A stretch of 64,000 bases of DNA from an uncultured Eubacteriales bacterium (GTDB lineage Bacteria; Bacillota; Clostridia; Oscillospirales; Oscillospiraceae). Shown here piece by piece: positions 52,534 to 62,439 of this stretch. The stretch's first letter is position 1, and the number at the start of each line of letters is the position of its first letter. The position numbers and the translations under genes were made by a program. The stretch lies in contig ONIG01000004.1 in NCBI GenBank assembly GCA_900317855.1, positions 1 to 64,000 of the forward strand. Direction: 5' to 3'. The notes below the pieces were generated by a model. That model worked only from the letters and a program-made list of their open reading frames with translations. It was not told the DNA's origin and ran no database searches.

Positions 52534-54987
52534 CTAATTCAGCGGATTGTCATCGGCAAAAACGGTGACATCGCGGAATGATTTTTCTGTGTTGCAGTAC
52601 ATGACGATATTCGCCGCCGCGCGGCGCACCGCCTTGCTCTGATTGCAGTAAAGCGTGACGCGGTAGCGGTAGCGGTTGTTCATGCGCACGACCGGCAGCG
52701 GCGCCGGGCCGAGCACCTCCGCGCGCTCGCCGATCGTCTGGCGGAAATAATCGCGGATATAGGCGCAGCAGCGCACGACTGCATTCTCCTGCGCACCGGA
52801 GACCGTGACGGCCAGCACCTCGCTGAACGGCGGCGTGCCGTTGAGTTCCCGGAGCCGGATCTCCGAGCGGTAAAACGCGTCGTAATCCTGCCGCGCCGCC
52901 TGCTGGATGGTCTCGTTTGCGGGCGTAAACGTCTGGATAACGGCCCGGCCGGGCACATCGCCGCGCCCGCTGCGGCCGATGACCTGCGTAATGAGCGAAA
53001 ACGTGCGCTCACTGGCGCGGTAATCACCGACATACAGGCTCTGGTCGGCGTTGAGCACGCCGACGAGCGTGACGTTTTCAAAATTCAGCCCCTTTGTGAT
53101 CATCTGCGTGCCGATCATGATGGGGATGTGCTCACGCGCAAAGCGCTGCAGCAGCGCCTCATGCGTGCCGGCCATGGCGATGGCATCGGCGTCCATGCGC
53201 AGCGTCTCCACACCGGGAAACAGCGCGTGCAGATCTGCCTCGATGCGCTCCGTCCCGTCGCCGAGAAAGCGCAGCTCCCCGCCGCAGACCGGGCACTGTG
53301 GGTCGACCCGCCGCCGGTAGCCGCAGTGGTGGCAGATGAGCATCTGGTTGCCCTGGTGATATGTCAAACTGACGCTGCAGTTCGGGCACGAATAGGTCGC
53401 GCCGCACTCGGCGCAGGTGACGATCTTGCTCGCGCCGCGCCGGTTGAGAAACAGGATGCTCTGCTCGCCGCGGCGCAGATTCTCCTCCAGCTCGCCGTAG
53501 AGCACGGAGCTGATGGAGCCGGCATTGCCGCTGCGCAGTTCCTGCTTCATGTCGGCGATGATCACGTCCGGCAGCTTGCGGGCGTTGAACCGGTCCGGCA
53601 GCGTGAAGTAATGATAGCGGCCGGTCTCGGCGTAATAACGGCTGACGACGTCCGGCGTCGCCGAGCCAAGCAGCAGCAGCGCATTGTGCTGGGCGCAGCG
53701 GAACTTGGCCACATCGCGCGCGTGGTAGCGCGGCGTGCTCTCGGACTTATACGTGTCCTCCTGCTCCTCGTCGATGATGAGCAGACCGAGATCCTGCACA
53801 GGTGCAAATACCGCGCTGCGCGTGCCGACGACGACGCGCGCAAGACCCGTGCGGATGCGCTTCCACTCGTCATAGCGCTCCGAGAGCGGCAGACCGCTGT
53901 GCAGGACGGCGACCGTGTCACCGAAATAGGCAGAAAACGCCTCGATCATCTGCGGCGTCAGCGAGATCTCCGGCACGAGCAGGATCGCGCCCTGCCCCGC
54001 TGCGAGCGCCTGCGCGATCAGGTACAGGTAGACAAGCGTCTTGCCGCTGCCGGTCACGCCGAAGAGCAGCGCCGCCTGCGCATCCGGCGCGCGCAGCAGT
54101 GCCTGCAGGCCGGAAAACACCTGCTCCTGCGCCGGCGTAAGCGCCGGGATCGGCTGCGGCTGGCCGGTATAGTGCACCGGGCGGCGAAAATAGGGCTCGG
54201 TGTCAATACGCACGACGCCCTGCTGCACGAGCGTTTTCATGGTGCTTCTCGGCGCACCGGTGAACTGGCACACTTCGTTGGCCGACGCGCGGCCGATCGT
54301 GCACAGCAGCTCAAGGATGGCGACCTGATGCTTTGCACGTCTGCGGCGGCGGATCTCCTCCTGCGCCTCTTCCAGCGGGACGGCAAGGCTGGCATACTCC
54401 AGCTGCTTATCGCGCATGACGCGCGTTTCCGCGCCCTCCACGGTCAGAAATTTCTGCTGCACGAGCCAGTGCAGAGCGCTCGCCGGGTCTTTATCGCCAA
54501 ACGCCGCCTGCAGCTCGTCCAGCGGGCAGCGGCCGCCGTGCTCCAGCACGGTCTCCAGCGCCAGACGGCGCTGCTTGGATTTTCCGCACTGGGTTAGCGC
54601 CGCGGCCGTGTCGAGCTCCGGCACCGTGCAGTAGAACGTACTGACCCGGTACCAGACGCCGGCGGGCAGGATCGCGTGCAGTGCATCATAGATCGTGCAG
54701 AAAAAGCGGTCATGCATCCAGACGGCCAGGCGCAGCAACTCCTGCGAAAGGATGGGCTCGGGGTCGAGCTGGCGCGTGATGGGCTTGAGCTTCGGGTCAT
54801 CCTCCGCCTCACCCACCGCAAGCACCATGCCCTCGCACGGGCGGTTCCCGCGCGAAAACGGCACCATGACGCGGCAGCCGGGGCGAAGCGTATCCGCCAG
54901 CGGCTGCGGGATCTTATACGTATACGGTCGATCGAACGCAAATGTTGCAGCCAGAACGGCGACTTTTGCGACCGGGATCTGCAGCAT
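52534..54987 (-). CDS. priA: Primosomal protein N' (replication restart helicase)
   Basis: 817 residues. N-terminal DNA-binding domain, helicase GVTGSGKTLVYLYL (Walker A) with LLIIDEEQEDTYK in place of DEEH, then the eight-Cys zinc region (CAECGATYSCPNC ... CHHCGYRRRVDPQCPVCGG). Upstream of def-fmt, and separated from rpoZ by a terminator. Confidence 0.95.
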   Translation of the reverse strand: MLQIPVAKVAVLAATFAFDRPYTYKIPQPLADTLRPGCRVMVPFSRGNRPCEGMVLAVGEAEDDPKLKPITRQLDPEPILSQELLRLAVWMHDRFFCTIYDALHAILPAGVWYRVSTFYCTVPELDTAAALTQCGKSKQRRLALETVLEHGGRCPLDELQAAFGDKDPASALHWLVQQKFLTVEGAETRVMRDKQLEYASLAVPLEEAQEEIRRRRRAKHQVAILELLCTIGRASANEVCQFTGAPRSTMKTLVQQGVVRIDTEPYFRRPVHYTGQPQPIPALTPAQEQVFSGLQALLRAPDAQAALLFGVTGSGKTLVYLYLIAQALAAGQGAILLVPEISLTPQMIEAFSAYFGDTVAVLHSGLPLSERYDEWKRIRTGLARVVVGTRSAVFAPVQDLGLLIIDEEQEDTYKSESTPRYHARDVAKFRCAQHNALLLLGSATPDVVSRYYAETGRYHYFTLPDRFNARKLPDVIIADMKQELRSGNAGSISSVLYGELEENLRRGEQSILFLNRRGASKIVTCAECGATYSCPNCSVSLTYHQGNQMLICHHCGYRRRVDPQCPVCGGELRFLGDGTERIEADLHALFPGVETLRMDADAIAMAGTHEALLQRFAREHIPIMIGTQMITKGLNFENVTLVGVLNADQSLYVGDYRASERTFSLITQVIGRSGRGDVPGRAVIQTFTPANETIQQAARQDYDAFYRSEIRLRELNGTPPFSEVLAVTVSGAQENAVVRCCAYIRDYFRQTIGERAEVLGPAPLPVVRMNNRYRYRVTLYCNQSKAVRRAAANIVMYCNTEKSFRDVTVFADDNPLN

Positions 54988-55003
54988 CTGCGCGCCCCCT
55001 CTC

Positions 55004-55033
55004 CGAAAAAATCAGGCGGGTACTGCCCGCCTG
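55004..55033 (-). terminator. Terminator between rpoZ and priA
   Basis: CAGGCGGGCAGTACCCGCCTG-type stem with six Ts on the minus strand. Confidence 0.85.
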
Positions 55034-55040
55034 AAAGCGA

Positions 55041-55238
55041 TTATTCCTTGTGCACGACCTGAAGGCGGCCGTCATACACCTCGTCGATCGCCATGGAAAC
55101 CGGTTTGGTATCCAGCGGCTCACCCGCAGCCTGTGCGGCGGCAGCGATGTTGCGCGCGCGGCGCGCGACCAGGTTCACCAGCAGATAGCGGCTGCCGGCC
55201 TTGGCGGCCAGCTCACTCATGGGGGGATAGAGCATCAT
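55041..55238 (-). CDS. rpoZ: RNA polymerase omega subunit
   Basis: 65 residues. RYLLVNLVARRARNIA and the KPVSMAIDEVYDGRL block match omega. Overlaps gmk by 4 nt (ATGA). Confidence 0.92.
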   Translation of the reverse strand: MMLYPPMSELAAKAGSRYLLVNLVARRARNIAAAAQAAGEPLDTKPVSMAIDEVYDGRLQVVHKE

Positions 55239-55846
55239 TTTTCAAGCACCTCTGTAAAATAGTTTTTCCGATCGGGATAGCGGCAGCACTCTGCCGTGAT
55301 GATGGCGTCGAGCTCTTTGGCCGCGACGTCGGGATCGTCATTGATGACGATGTAATCATATGTATACGCCAGCGCGCACTCGCGGCGCGCCTGTGCCAGG
55401 CGCTCACAGATCTTCTGCTCATCGTCCGTGTGCCGACCGCGCAGACGGCGCTCCAGCTCCGCCAGAGACGGCGGCATCATGAACACACGGATCGCGTCCG
55501 GCCGGTTCTCGGAGATCTGGTGCACGCCCTGCACGTCAATGTCCAGCAGGACATGCATGCCCTCGGCGCAGCACCGCTCCACATAGCTCTTCGGCGTGCC
55601 GTAGCAGTTGCCGACGTATTCGGCGTGCTCCAGCAGCTCGTCCGCCGCGACCATAGCGTCAAACGCCGTGCGCGTGACGAAAAAATAGTCCTTTCCGTCC
55701 ACCTCGCCGGGGCGCGGGTCGCGCGTCGTGGCCGAGACGGAAAAGCACACGTCATCCCGCAGGCGCATCAGCCGGGCGATCACGGTGCTCTTTCCGGTGC
55801 CGGACGGCCCGGAGATCAGGATCAGTTTCCCTGTCTGGTGGTTCAT
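55235..55846 (-). CDS. gmk: Guanylate kinase
   Basis: 203 residues. [12 protein letters not shown] is the P-loop; [17 protein letters not shown] and [10 protein letters not shown] are GMP-binding. ATG 55846 follows GGAGGAG. Central gene of the remA-gmk-rpoZ unit. Confidence 0.97.
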   Translation of the reverse strand: MNHQTGKLILISGPSGTGKSTVIARLMRLRDDVCFSVSATTRDPRPGEVDGKDYFFVTRTAFDAMVAADELLEHAEYVGNCYGTPKSYVERCCAEGMHVLLDIDVQGVHQISENRPDAIRVFMMPPSLAELERRLRGRHTDDEQKICERLAQARRECALAYTYDYIVINDDPDVAAKELDAIITAECCRYPDRKNYFTEVLEK

Positions 55847-56106
55847 GTTGCGTCTCCTCCGCTTTCCAGATCTGTGGCCTCTACACGGGCCTGCACCGCA
55901 TCCGGCGGCAGCGCCGAGAGCACTGCGTGGCCGGTATCCATGATGAGGACGGCCTGCGTCTTTCGGCCATAGGTCGCATCGATGAGCATGCCGATCTCGC
56001 GGCTGTCCTGCACAATGCGCTTGATGGGGGCGGAATCTGGACTGACGACAGCCAGCAGCCGCTCCGCGGAAACATAGTTTCCGTATCCGATGTTGATGAG
56101 TTTCAA
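55843..56106 (-). CDS. remA: RemA (DUF370) family DNA-binding regulator
   Basis: 87 residues: [30 protein letters not shown] matches RemA, the DNA-binding activator of matrix genes in Bacillus. Overlaps gmk by 4 nt. Confidence 0.9.
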   Translation of the reverse strand: MKLINIGYGNYVSAERLLAVVSPDSAPIKRIVQDSREIGMLIDATYGRKTQAVLIMDTGHAVLSALPPDAVQARVEATDLESGGDAT

Positions 56107-56118
56107 GTCCGCGGCTCC

Positions 56119-56997
56119 TTACTCGATGTTCTGGATCTGCTCGCGGATCTTCTCGATCTCGGACTTGAGGTCCACGACCACCTTCGCAATGTCCGCATTC
56201 TGGCACTTGGAGCCGATGGTGTTCGCCTCACGGTTGAACTCCTGAATGAGAAAATCCGCCTTGCGGCCGACCGGAGAGCCGCTCTCGAGCATCTGGCGCA
56301 GCTGTGCAATATGACTGCGCAGGCGCACCGTCTCCTCATCGACGGCAACATGGTCGGCATAGATCGCAGCCTCGGCAATGATGCGCGGCTCGTCAATATC
56401 GGTCGCGGCGAGCACCGCCTCGAGCTTCTGGCGCAGGCGCGCCTCATAGGCCGCGGCCGTTTCGGGGGCGGCCGTCTCCACGTTTGTCACCAGCGACTCG
56501 ATGCGCGCGAGCTTTTCCTCCACGTCGGTGCGGAGCTTCGCGCCCTCGCGCTCGCGCATCTGGTCATAGTCAGCGAGCGCCTGCTGCGTCAGCGCGACCA
56601 GACCGGCGCGGATCTTGTCCTGATCCGCCTCCGCCTTCTCCACGGACAGAATGTCCGGGAAACGCATGAGCGACATGAGCGACATGTCGTTTTTCAGGTC
56701 ATAGCGCACGGCGAGCGTGTTGAGCGTGTCGATATAGGCGCGCAGCAGCGGCTCATTCACGCGCAGGACGGTGTCGGCCGCCTGCGAGGAGTCGATCGTG
56801 ACAAACACATCCAGCTTGCCGCGGCTGACGTGCTGCTGGATGGTGGATTTGACCGCGTCCTCCGCGAAAAGGAAGTTGCGCGGCATGCGCACGGCGATGT
56901 CCAGATAGCGGTTGTTGACGCTCTTGAGCTCCACCGTGACGTTCAGGCCCTCGACAACGCCCTTTGCGCCGCCGTAGCCGGTCATACTTCTTATCAT
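56119..56997 (-). CDS. yicC: YicC family endoribonuclease
   Basis: 292 residues. MIRSMTGYGGAKG and the SVNNRYLDI segment open it, and the C-terminal KCQNADIAKVVVDLKSEIEKIREQIQNIE tail is diagnostic. Family members process or degrade small RNAs. 12 nt before remA. Confidence 0.92.
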   Translation of the reverse strand: MIRSMTGYGGAKGVVEGLNVTVELKSVNNRYLDIAVRMPRNFLFAEDAVKSTIQQHVSRGKLDVFVTIDSSQAADTVLRVNEPLLRAYIDTLNTLAVRYDLKNDMSLMSLMRFPDILSVEKAEADQDKIRAGLVALTQQALADYDQMREREGAKLRTDVEEKLARIESLVTNVETAAPETAAAYEARLRQKLEAVLAATDIDEPRIIAEAAIYADHVAVDEETVRLRSHIAQLRQMLESGSPVGRKADFLIQEFNREANTIGSKCQNADIAKVVVDLKSEIEKIREQIQNIE

Positions 56998-57015
56998 TGG
57001 CTTACCCTTCTTATC

Positions 57016-57426
57016 TTAGGATTCCCGGATCTGAATGATCTCAAAAGTAATGGGGCTGGCTTTCTTTTTGCGCTGGTAGATGACATTGAACGCCACGCCG
57101 AGCGCGAAGAAACCAAAACCGATCAAGACACAGCCGCCCTCGGCCCAGCCGAGCGCACTGCCGATGGCATACCCCAGAAACAGCAGCACAAACGGCACCA
57201 TATACAGCAGCACCGCCGCACCGAGCACGTCCGACGTCTTGCTCTCGATGACGACCTTCTGACCCGGCAGCGCCGAGATCTTGTTGACCGCCTCGGCACG
57301 GATGCGGTTCTGGAACACACACGCCTCGCACGACTCACACGTGCCGCCGCAGGCCGTGCCGCGCTCCACTTCCACCTCCGCCACATGGCGGCTGACCAGC
57401 TTGGTCACCACTGCGTCCTGCGTCAT
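57016..57426 (-). CDS. RseC/SoxR-reducing-system family membrane protein
   Basis: 136 residues with a Cys-rich N-terminal region (CGGTCESCEACVF) and two hydrophobic segments. RseC family members are linked to the Rnf/SoxR redox system; no rnf genes are here. ATG 57426 follows GGGAGG. Confidence 0.85.
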   Translation of the reverse strand: MTQDAVVTKLVSRHVAEVEVERGTACGGTCESCEACVFQNRIRAEAVNKISALPGQKVVIESKTSDVLGAAVLLYMVPFVLLFLGYAIGSALGWAEGGCVLIGFGFFALGVAFNVIYQRKKKASPITFEIIQIRES

Positions 57427-57430
57427 GGTA

Positions 57431-58681
57431 TTATCCTCCCGTAAAATGCACATTCACAACGTATTCTCCGATCGCTCCGGCGTCGGAGAAGCCGTCCACA
57501 TAAACCTTGGCCGGCACGGCGACCGTACCGCTCGTGGCCTTATAGTTTGTCAGATCCACGACCACGCGCACATTGTCCGCCGTGATCTGCGAGATCGCAC
57601 CTGCCGGCGCGCGCACGGTCACGTCCAGCGCCGTCGTTGTGATCTCCACATGCCGGTTCGTCCCGGTCGCGGTGATATTCGTCGCCGTGATCTTTGTCGT
57701 CTCCAGCCCGCGGACGGAGATACAGACCGTGGCCTCCGTGACGCCGCTGAGGTTTTTCAGATCATTCCCCAGGGGGATCGTGACCGTCGTCTCATACGAC
57801 GAGGCAAAGCTCGACAGGTCGACCGTTGCGACGACGAGCTGGTTGAGCTTTTGCAGCACTGTCGTGTCGCCCGCGACCTGGATGCTCTTCGGCTCGATCT
57901 CGACGACGCAGTTGTCCTCCGTCGCCCCGGCACCGCCGACCAGCGAGACCGTCAGCGGCAGGTCTTTGTTCATCAGCACCGGCATCGACACGCTGACCGT
58001 GTCATAATTGCCGGAGATCTCCTTGGGCTTGAGCTTATTGCCGTCCTTATCCAGCAGAACATACGGGCAGTTGGTCGGCTCAATGGACTTGTCCAGATCC
58101 GTGCGCGTAACATAGACGCAGATGCTGTCCACCGCATCGAGCTCCTCCTGCGGGCCGTAGAGCGTGATGGACGACGGCTCCACCTGGATGGGTTCGGCCG
58201 TGTAGCCATCTTTGACGCTTCCGGTGAACACGCCCTTGACCTCAAGCGTCTTGTTGGCCTCCTGCACGACGGAGAAGCTGATCGTCTCCGGCGATTTGCT
58301 CAGAACGGTGATGCTGCTCTTATCGACATTGGTCGGGTACTGCAGCGAATAGCTCACCTGCATCTCACGTGCCTGCGAGATGCCGGACACATCGATGACC
58401 GCCGACAGGTCCGCCGAGCTGAGGTTGCCGAGCACACGCCGCGTGCCCTTGAGGCGCACGGAGACCGTTTCGGCATCGGCATCCGTTACGATCAGGCCGC
58501 GCGCAGCGCGCAGATCATCCGCGCCCTGATACACGACCTTGACATTGGAAAACGTCATCTCGATTGTCGTCTCCTCCGTGGACATGATATACGTCCACAG
58601 CAGGAACGATGCCAGCAGCGAAATGATGATCCAGAAAGCCTTACTGCCGACTATTTTGTTGATCGTCGTCTTTTTTGTCAT
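57431..58681 (-). CDS. cdaR: CdaR (YbbR-domain) regulator of diadenylate cyclase
   Basis: 416 residues: one N-terminal membrane segment (WIIISLLASFLLWTYI) and several YbbR repeats outside. Overlaps cdaA by 41 nt, as its usual regulator. Confidence 0.92.
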   Translation of the reverse strand: MTKKTTINKIVGSKAFWIIISLLASFLLWTYIMSTEETTIEMTFSNVKVVYQGADDLRAARGLIVTDADAETVSVRLKGTRRVLGNLSSADLSAVIDVSGISQAREMQVSYSLQYPTNVDKSSITVLSKSPETISFSVVQEANKTLEVKGVFTGSVKDGYTAEPIQVEPSSITLYGPQEELDAVDSICVYVTRTDLDKSIEPTNCPYVLLDKDGNKLKPKEISGNYDTVSVSMPVLMNKDLPLTVSLVGGAGATEDNCVVEIEPKSIQVAGDTTVLQKLNQLVVATVDLSSFASSYETTVTIPLGNDLKNLSGVTEATVCISVRGLETTKITATNITATGTNRHVEITTTALDVTVRAPAGAISQITADNVRVVVDLTNYKATSGTVAVPAKVYVDGFSDAGAIGEYVVNVHFTGG

Positions 58682-59561
58682 GTTGTTTCTCCCGACGAAG
58701 CGGATTGAGTTTCTTCACGAAATCGACAAAGGTGTCCCAGCGTCTGCGCCGCTGCTCTTCCGCCGGCAGCAGCTCGCTGCGGAGGATCGCCTCGAACGTG
58801 TCCGGAGAGAGGCGGCGCTTGAGCATGCCGTCCACGGCGATGGAAATGCCGCCGGTCTCCTCGGACACGATCACGATCACGGCGTCCGAATGCTCGCTCA
58901 TGCCGATGCCCGCGCGGTGGCGCGTGCCGAGATCCGGGCTGAGGTTCGTGTTGTTCGTCAGCGGCAGGACGCAGCCGGCCGCCGCGATGCGGCCGTCCCG
59001 GATCACGACCGCGCCGTCATGCAGTGGAGCCTTGGGATAGAAAATGTTCTTGAGCAGCTCCGCCGTCACGTCCGAATTGATCGTGGTGCCGCTGCGCATC
59101 TGCTCATCGAGCGTCACGCTGCGTTCAAAAACGATGAGCGCGCCGGTCTTGGTCGCAGACAGCTGCGTGCAGGCAGCGATGGTCTGCGAAATGACGTTGT
59201 CCATGCCCAGCGTCTCAAGCGGCTTTGACCCGAAACTTGGGAGCGCCTTGCTGCCCATACGCTCGAGCAGGCGGCGCAGCTCCGGCTGAAAGATGATGAC
59301 GAGCGCGATCAGGCCGAGCTCGACCGTCTTTTGCAGGATGCGGTTGAACATCGTCAGCTTCAGCACACCCGACAGCCACAGAGCGATCAGGATCAGCAGA
59401 ACGCCCTGCGCCAGGCGATACGAATTCGTCTTGCGGATGAGCATGATGACATTGTAAATCAGATAAGCGACGATCAGGATATCCACGATATCCGAAAACC
59501 GGATCGTAGATACCAGCATCGTCAGCTTTGCCCAGAAGGCTGCAAGTTGTGCCATAAGCAT
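58641..59561 (-). CDS. cdaA: Diadenylate cyclase
   Basis: 306 residues. N-terminal membrane segments then the DAC domain: APLHDGAVVIRDGRI (DGA motif) and GTRHRAGIGMSE (RHR motif). Makes c-di-AMP. The usual glmM neighbour is absent from the window. Confidence 0.96.
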   Translation of the reverse strand: MLMAQLAAFWAKLTMLVSTIRFSDIVDILIVAYLIYNVIMLIRKTNSYRLAQGVLLILIALWLSGVLKLTMFNRILQKTVELGLIALVIIFQPELRRLLERMGSKALPSFGSKPLETLGMDNVISQTIAACTQLSATKTGALIVFERSVTLDEQMRSGTTINSDVTAELLKNIFYPKAPLHDGAVVIRDGRIAAAGCVLPLTNNTNLSPDLGTRHRAGIGMSEHSDAVIVIVSEETGGISIAVDGMLKRRLSPDTFEAILRSELLPAEEQRRRRWDTFVDFVKKLNPLRREKQHDKKDDDQQNSRQ

Positions 59562-59620
59562 TTCCTCGGCTGTTGGTTTCCGTTTTGCAGATACAAAACG
59601 CCAATCTTATGAATTATAAT

Positions 59621-59649
59621 ATTATACCCTACAACCCGGCGGATTTCAA
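59621..59649 (-). promoter_or_regulatory. Promoter of the cdaA-cdaR unit
   Basis: Minus strand TTGAAA (59644-59649), 17 nt, TATAAT (59621-59626). Confidence 0.8.
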
Positions 59650-59663
59650 TACATAAATCTGTG

Positions 59664-60785
59664 TCAACCCGCACGCAGGATCTCGTGAAACACGCGTGCC
59701 GTGCGCGCGATCTCCGCGTCCGTGTTGAAGGGCGACAGGCTCAGGCGCACGGTGCCGGTCTCCAGTGTTCCGGCTGAGCGGTGCGCGACCGGCGCGCAGT
59801 GCAGCCCCGCACGCACGGCAATGCCGTAGCGCGCGAGCTTCTGCGCCAGCAGCTCGCTGTCCATATCCCGGCAGCGGACGGACAGCACCGCCGTCTGGCA
59901 CGCCGGATCCGGTGCCGCGAACACCTCCAACCGCGGCTCCGCGCGCATCTGCGCCGTCAGGCGCTGCGCGAGCCGCCGCTCCCGCCGCTCGATATTCTCG
60001 ACGCCCTGCGCCGACAAATAGCGGATCCCGGCGAGCAGGCCCGCGATGCCGGGGACGTTGTGCGTCCCGGCCTCGAGCCGGTCGGGCAGTTCCTCGGGCA
60101 TATCCTGCAGCACGCTCTGCGAACCGGTGCCGCCGCACAGCAGGGGCTTCGGCTGCGCAAAGCACAGCAGGATGCCCGTGCCCTGCGGGCCGAGCAGGCC
60201 CTTATGCCCCGGCATGGCCACGAACGCCGCACCGAGTGCCGCCGCGTCGAACGCGACACAGCCGGCCGCCTGCGAGGCATCCACGATCAATGGGACGCCC
60301 GCTGCGGCGCAAAGTTCCGCGATCTCCCGCACAGGCAGCAGATAGCCGAACACGTTCGACACCATCGTACACACGGCCGCCTTCGCGCCCGGCAGCGCGC
60401 GCCGGAAGGCGCCGACCGCTGTCTCCGGCTCGAAGAGCGGGCTCTCCGCCACGCGCACCTGCGCGCCCAGTGCATGGAGCGGGCGCGTGACGGAATTGTG
60501 CTCGTAACCCGAGATCACGACCGGATCGCCGGGCGATACGAGCGAGTAAATCGCGATATTGAGCGCATGCGTCGCATTCATGGTGAACACAACGCGCTCC
60601 GGCTCCGGAACATGAAACAGTTCCGCCGCCGCTTCTCTGCAGGCAAACACCGTATCGGCCGCGCGCATGGCGGCGCCGTGGCCGCCGCGGCCGGGACTCG
60701 CCATCGTGCGCATGGCCATGGCCGTCGCACGCACCACCGACGGCGGCTTGAGCAGACTCGTAGCCGCCGAGTCCAGATAGATCAT
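59664..60785 (-). CDS. Cysteine desulfurase-like class V aminotransferase
   Basis: 373 residues. YLDSAATSLLKPP, NATHALNIAI and MPGHKGLLGPQGTG (PLP Lys) match the class V fold. CsdA/NifS-like; it may provide sulfur, or selenium with DUF3343. Overlaps the DUF3343 gene by 4 nt. Confidence 0.87.
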   Translation of the reverse strand: MIYLDSAATSLLKPPSVVRATAMAMRTMASPGRGGHGAAMRAADTVFACREAAAELFHVPEPERVVFTMNATHALNIAIYSLVSPGDPVVISGYEHNSVTRPLHALGAQVRVAESPLFEPETAVGAFRRALPGAKAAVCTMVSNVFGYLLPVREIAELCAAAGVPLIVDASQAAGCVAFDAAALGAAFVAMPGHKGLLGPQGTGILLCFAQPKPLLCGGTGSQSVLQDMPEELPDRLEAGTHNVPGIAGLLAGIRYLSAQGVENIERRERRLAQRLTAQMRAEPRLEVFAAPDPACQTAVLSVRCRDMDSELLAQKLARYGIAVRAGLHCAPVAHRSAGTLETGTVRLSLSPFNTDAEIARTARVFHEILRAG

Positions 60786-61042
60786 ACCGTCACCTCCTGG
60801 TAAGTGCCATCTTCCAGCAGGCGATACACCTTCCCCCGCCGGATCGCTGCGCGGTCCAGGAGCGCCAGCGCACGAACCAGACGGGATTCATAAAGTTTGA
60901 CGCAATAAGTGCATCCGGTTTTTGAAACGCTTTGCGGCGCTTTGAGCACAGTAGCGGTAATGCCCGCGCGCTCGAGCACCTGCGATGACCGCTGCGCATA
61001 GGTCAATGACCTGCACATGATCAGACAGTAGCGCTGCATCAT
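60782..61042 (-). CDS. DUF3343 family small protein (putative Se/S carrier)
   Basis: 86 residues. The motif SVSKTGCTYCVKL contains the conserved CxxC. DUF3343 genes commonly pair with cysteine desulfurases. Function by family only. GGAGGG precedes the ATG. Confidence 0.85.
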   Translation of the reverse strand: MMQRYCLIMCRSLTYAQRSSQVLERAGITATVLKAPQSVSKTGCTYCVKLYESRLVRALALLDRAAIRRGKVYRLLEDGTYQEVTV

Positions 61043-61095
61043 GAGCTCCCTCCCACATCGTTATGCCTCATTCTATGCGGGAGCGGCGTGGGCGT

Positions 61096-61575
61096 TTACG
61101 AAATCCGTTCGATCAGGACGACCGCATGGGCGGCAATGCCCTCGCCGGCGCCGGTGAAGCCGAGCCCTTCCTCCGTCGTCGCCTTGACGCTGATGCAATC
61201 GGCGCCCACATCCATGCACCCGGCCAGATTGCGGCGCATCTGCGCGATATACGGTGCGAGCTTCGGCGACTGCGCAAGCACGGTGCAGTCCAGATTGCCG
61301 GCCGCATACCCTTCCGCGCGTAGGCACGCCATGACTTCACGCAGCAGTTCCATGCTGCTGATGCCGGAAAAAGCCGGGTTATTGTCCGGGAAAAGCTGGC
61401 CGATATCCCCCATGGCCGCCGCGCCGAGCAGTGCATCCATGACGGCGTGCGTGAGCACGTCGGCGTCCGAGTGGCCGAGCAGGCCCTTCTCGTACGGAAT
61501 ATCTACGCCGCCGAGGATGAGCCTGCGGCCCGCGACGAGCCGGTGCACATCGTAACCATGACCAATCCGCATCAT
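61096..61575 (-). CDS. ispF: 2-C-methyl-D-erythritol 2,4-cyclodiphosphate synthase
   Basis: 159 residues: [30 protein letters not shown] and the [18 protein letters not shown] loop are diagnostic. MEP isoprenoid pathway. Overlaps ispD by 4 nt. Confidence 0.97.
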   Translation of the reverse strand: MMRIGHGYDVHRLVAGRRLILGGVDIPYEKGLLGHSDADVLTHAVMDALLGAAAMGDIGQLFPDNNPAFSGISSMELLREVMACLRAEGYAAGNLDCTVLAQSPKLAPYIAQMRRNLAGCMDVGADCISVKATTEEGLGFTGAGEGIAAHAVVLIERIS

Positions 61576-62297
61576 GCCTGCCCGCGCCTCCTCAGAATGG
61601 ACTCCGCGAGCTCGATATCGATCGGCGTCGTGATCTTGAGATTCTCGTCCGAGCCCTGCGTCACGACCGGCTTGACACGCAGCTGCTCCACGGCCGAGCA
61701 GTCGTCCGTGATGGCCAGATGCTTGCGCATGGCATTCGTGAGTGCAGCCTTGATGAGTTCCGCCTGGAACACCTGCGGCGTCTGAATGGCAGTGAGCGTC
61801 GCGCGCTCGGGCGTGCCGGTGATGACGCCGCCGGCCGTGGTCTTGACCGTGTCGCGCACCGGGACGCCGGGCGCGGCGGCGCGGCTCTTTTTCGCCGCAT
61901 GGATGGTCTCGGTGATGATGGCATCCGTCACGAGCGGGCGCGCCGCATCGTGGATGCCGATGAGCGTCGCCTTGCCGCTGGCTGCCAGCACACCGGCAAG
62001 CGAGGACTCGGCGCGCGTCATGCCGCCGACGACGACCTTGGTCATCTTCGTGAGGCCATATCGGTCGCGCAGCGCCGCGATCTCCTCAAGGCGGGACGTG
62101 CGCGTGACGACGATAAGCTCGTCCACGGCGGCGCAGTCCTGCATTGCCCGCAGCGAGCGCACGAGTACCGGCACGCCGCCGACCTCCATCATCAGCTTGT
62201 CGCGGCCCATCCGCTTGGAAGAACCGGCCGCCAGAACGACCATCGTGCAAAACGGTTTGCCGACGAGCTTCGCTTTGATCTTTCCGTAAAGTGCCAT
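61572..62297 (-). CDS. ispD: 2-C-methyl-D-erythritol 4-phosphate cytidylyltransferase
   Basis: 241 residues. [14 protein letters not shown] is the CTP-binding motif; IHDAARPLV and the TPQVF region follow. ATG 62297 has AAGGAG upstream. Confidence 0.95.
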   Translation of the reverse strand: MALYGKIKAKLVGKPFCTMVVLAAGSSKRMGRDKLMMEVGGVPVLVRSLRAMQDCAAVDELIVVTRTSRLEEIAALRDRYGLTKMTKVVVGGMTRAESSLAGVLAASGKATLIGIHDAARPLVTDAIITETIHAAKKSRAAAPGVPVRDTVKTTAGGVITGTPERATLTAIQTPQVFQAELIKAALTNAMRKHLAITDDCSAVEQLRVKPVVTQGSDENLKITTPIDIELAESILRRRGQA

Positions 62298-62388
62298 GGG
62301 ATCGCTCCTTTCCAAAACATCATGCAGTTAGTCAGAATTCTTTGTTTTCATTATAATCAGAAATCCGGCCCGGCGCAAGGTGCGGACA

Positions 62389-62427
62389 GCAAAAAAACAT
62401 CCCTGCACGGCTCGTGCAGGGATGTTT
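62389..62427 (-). terminator. Terminator of the ispH-rpsA gene
   Basis: ACATCCCTGCACG / CGTGCAGGGATGT stem followed by T7 on the minus strand. Confidence 0.88.
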
Positions 62428-62439
62428 GGGGGACTGGAA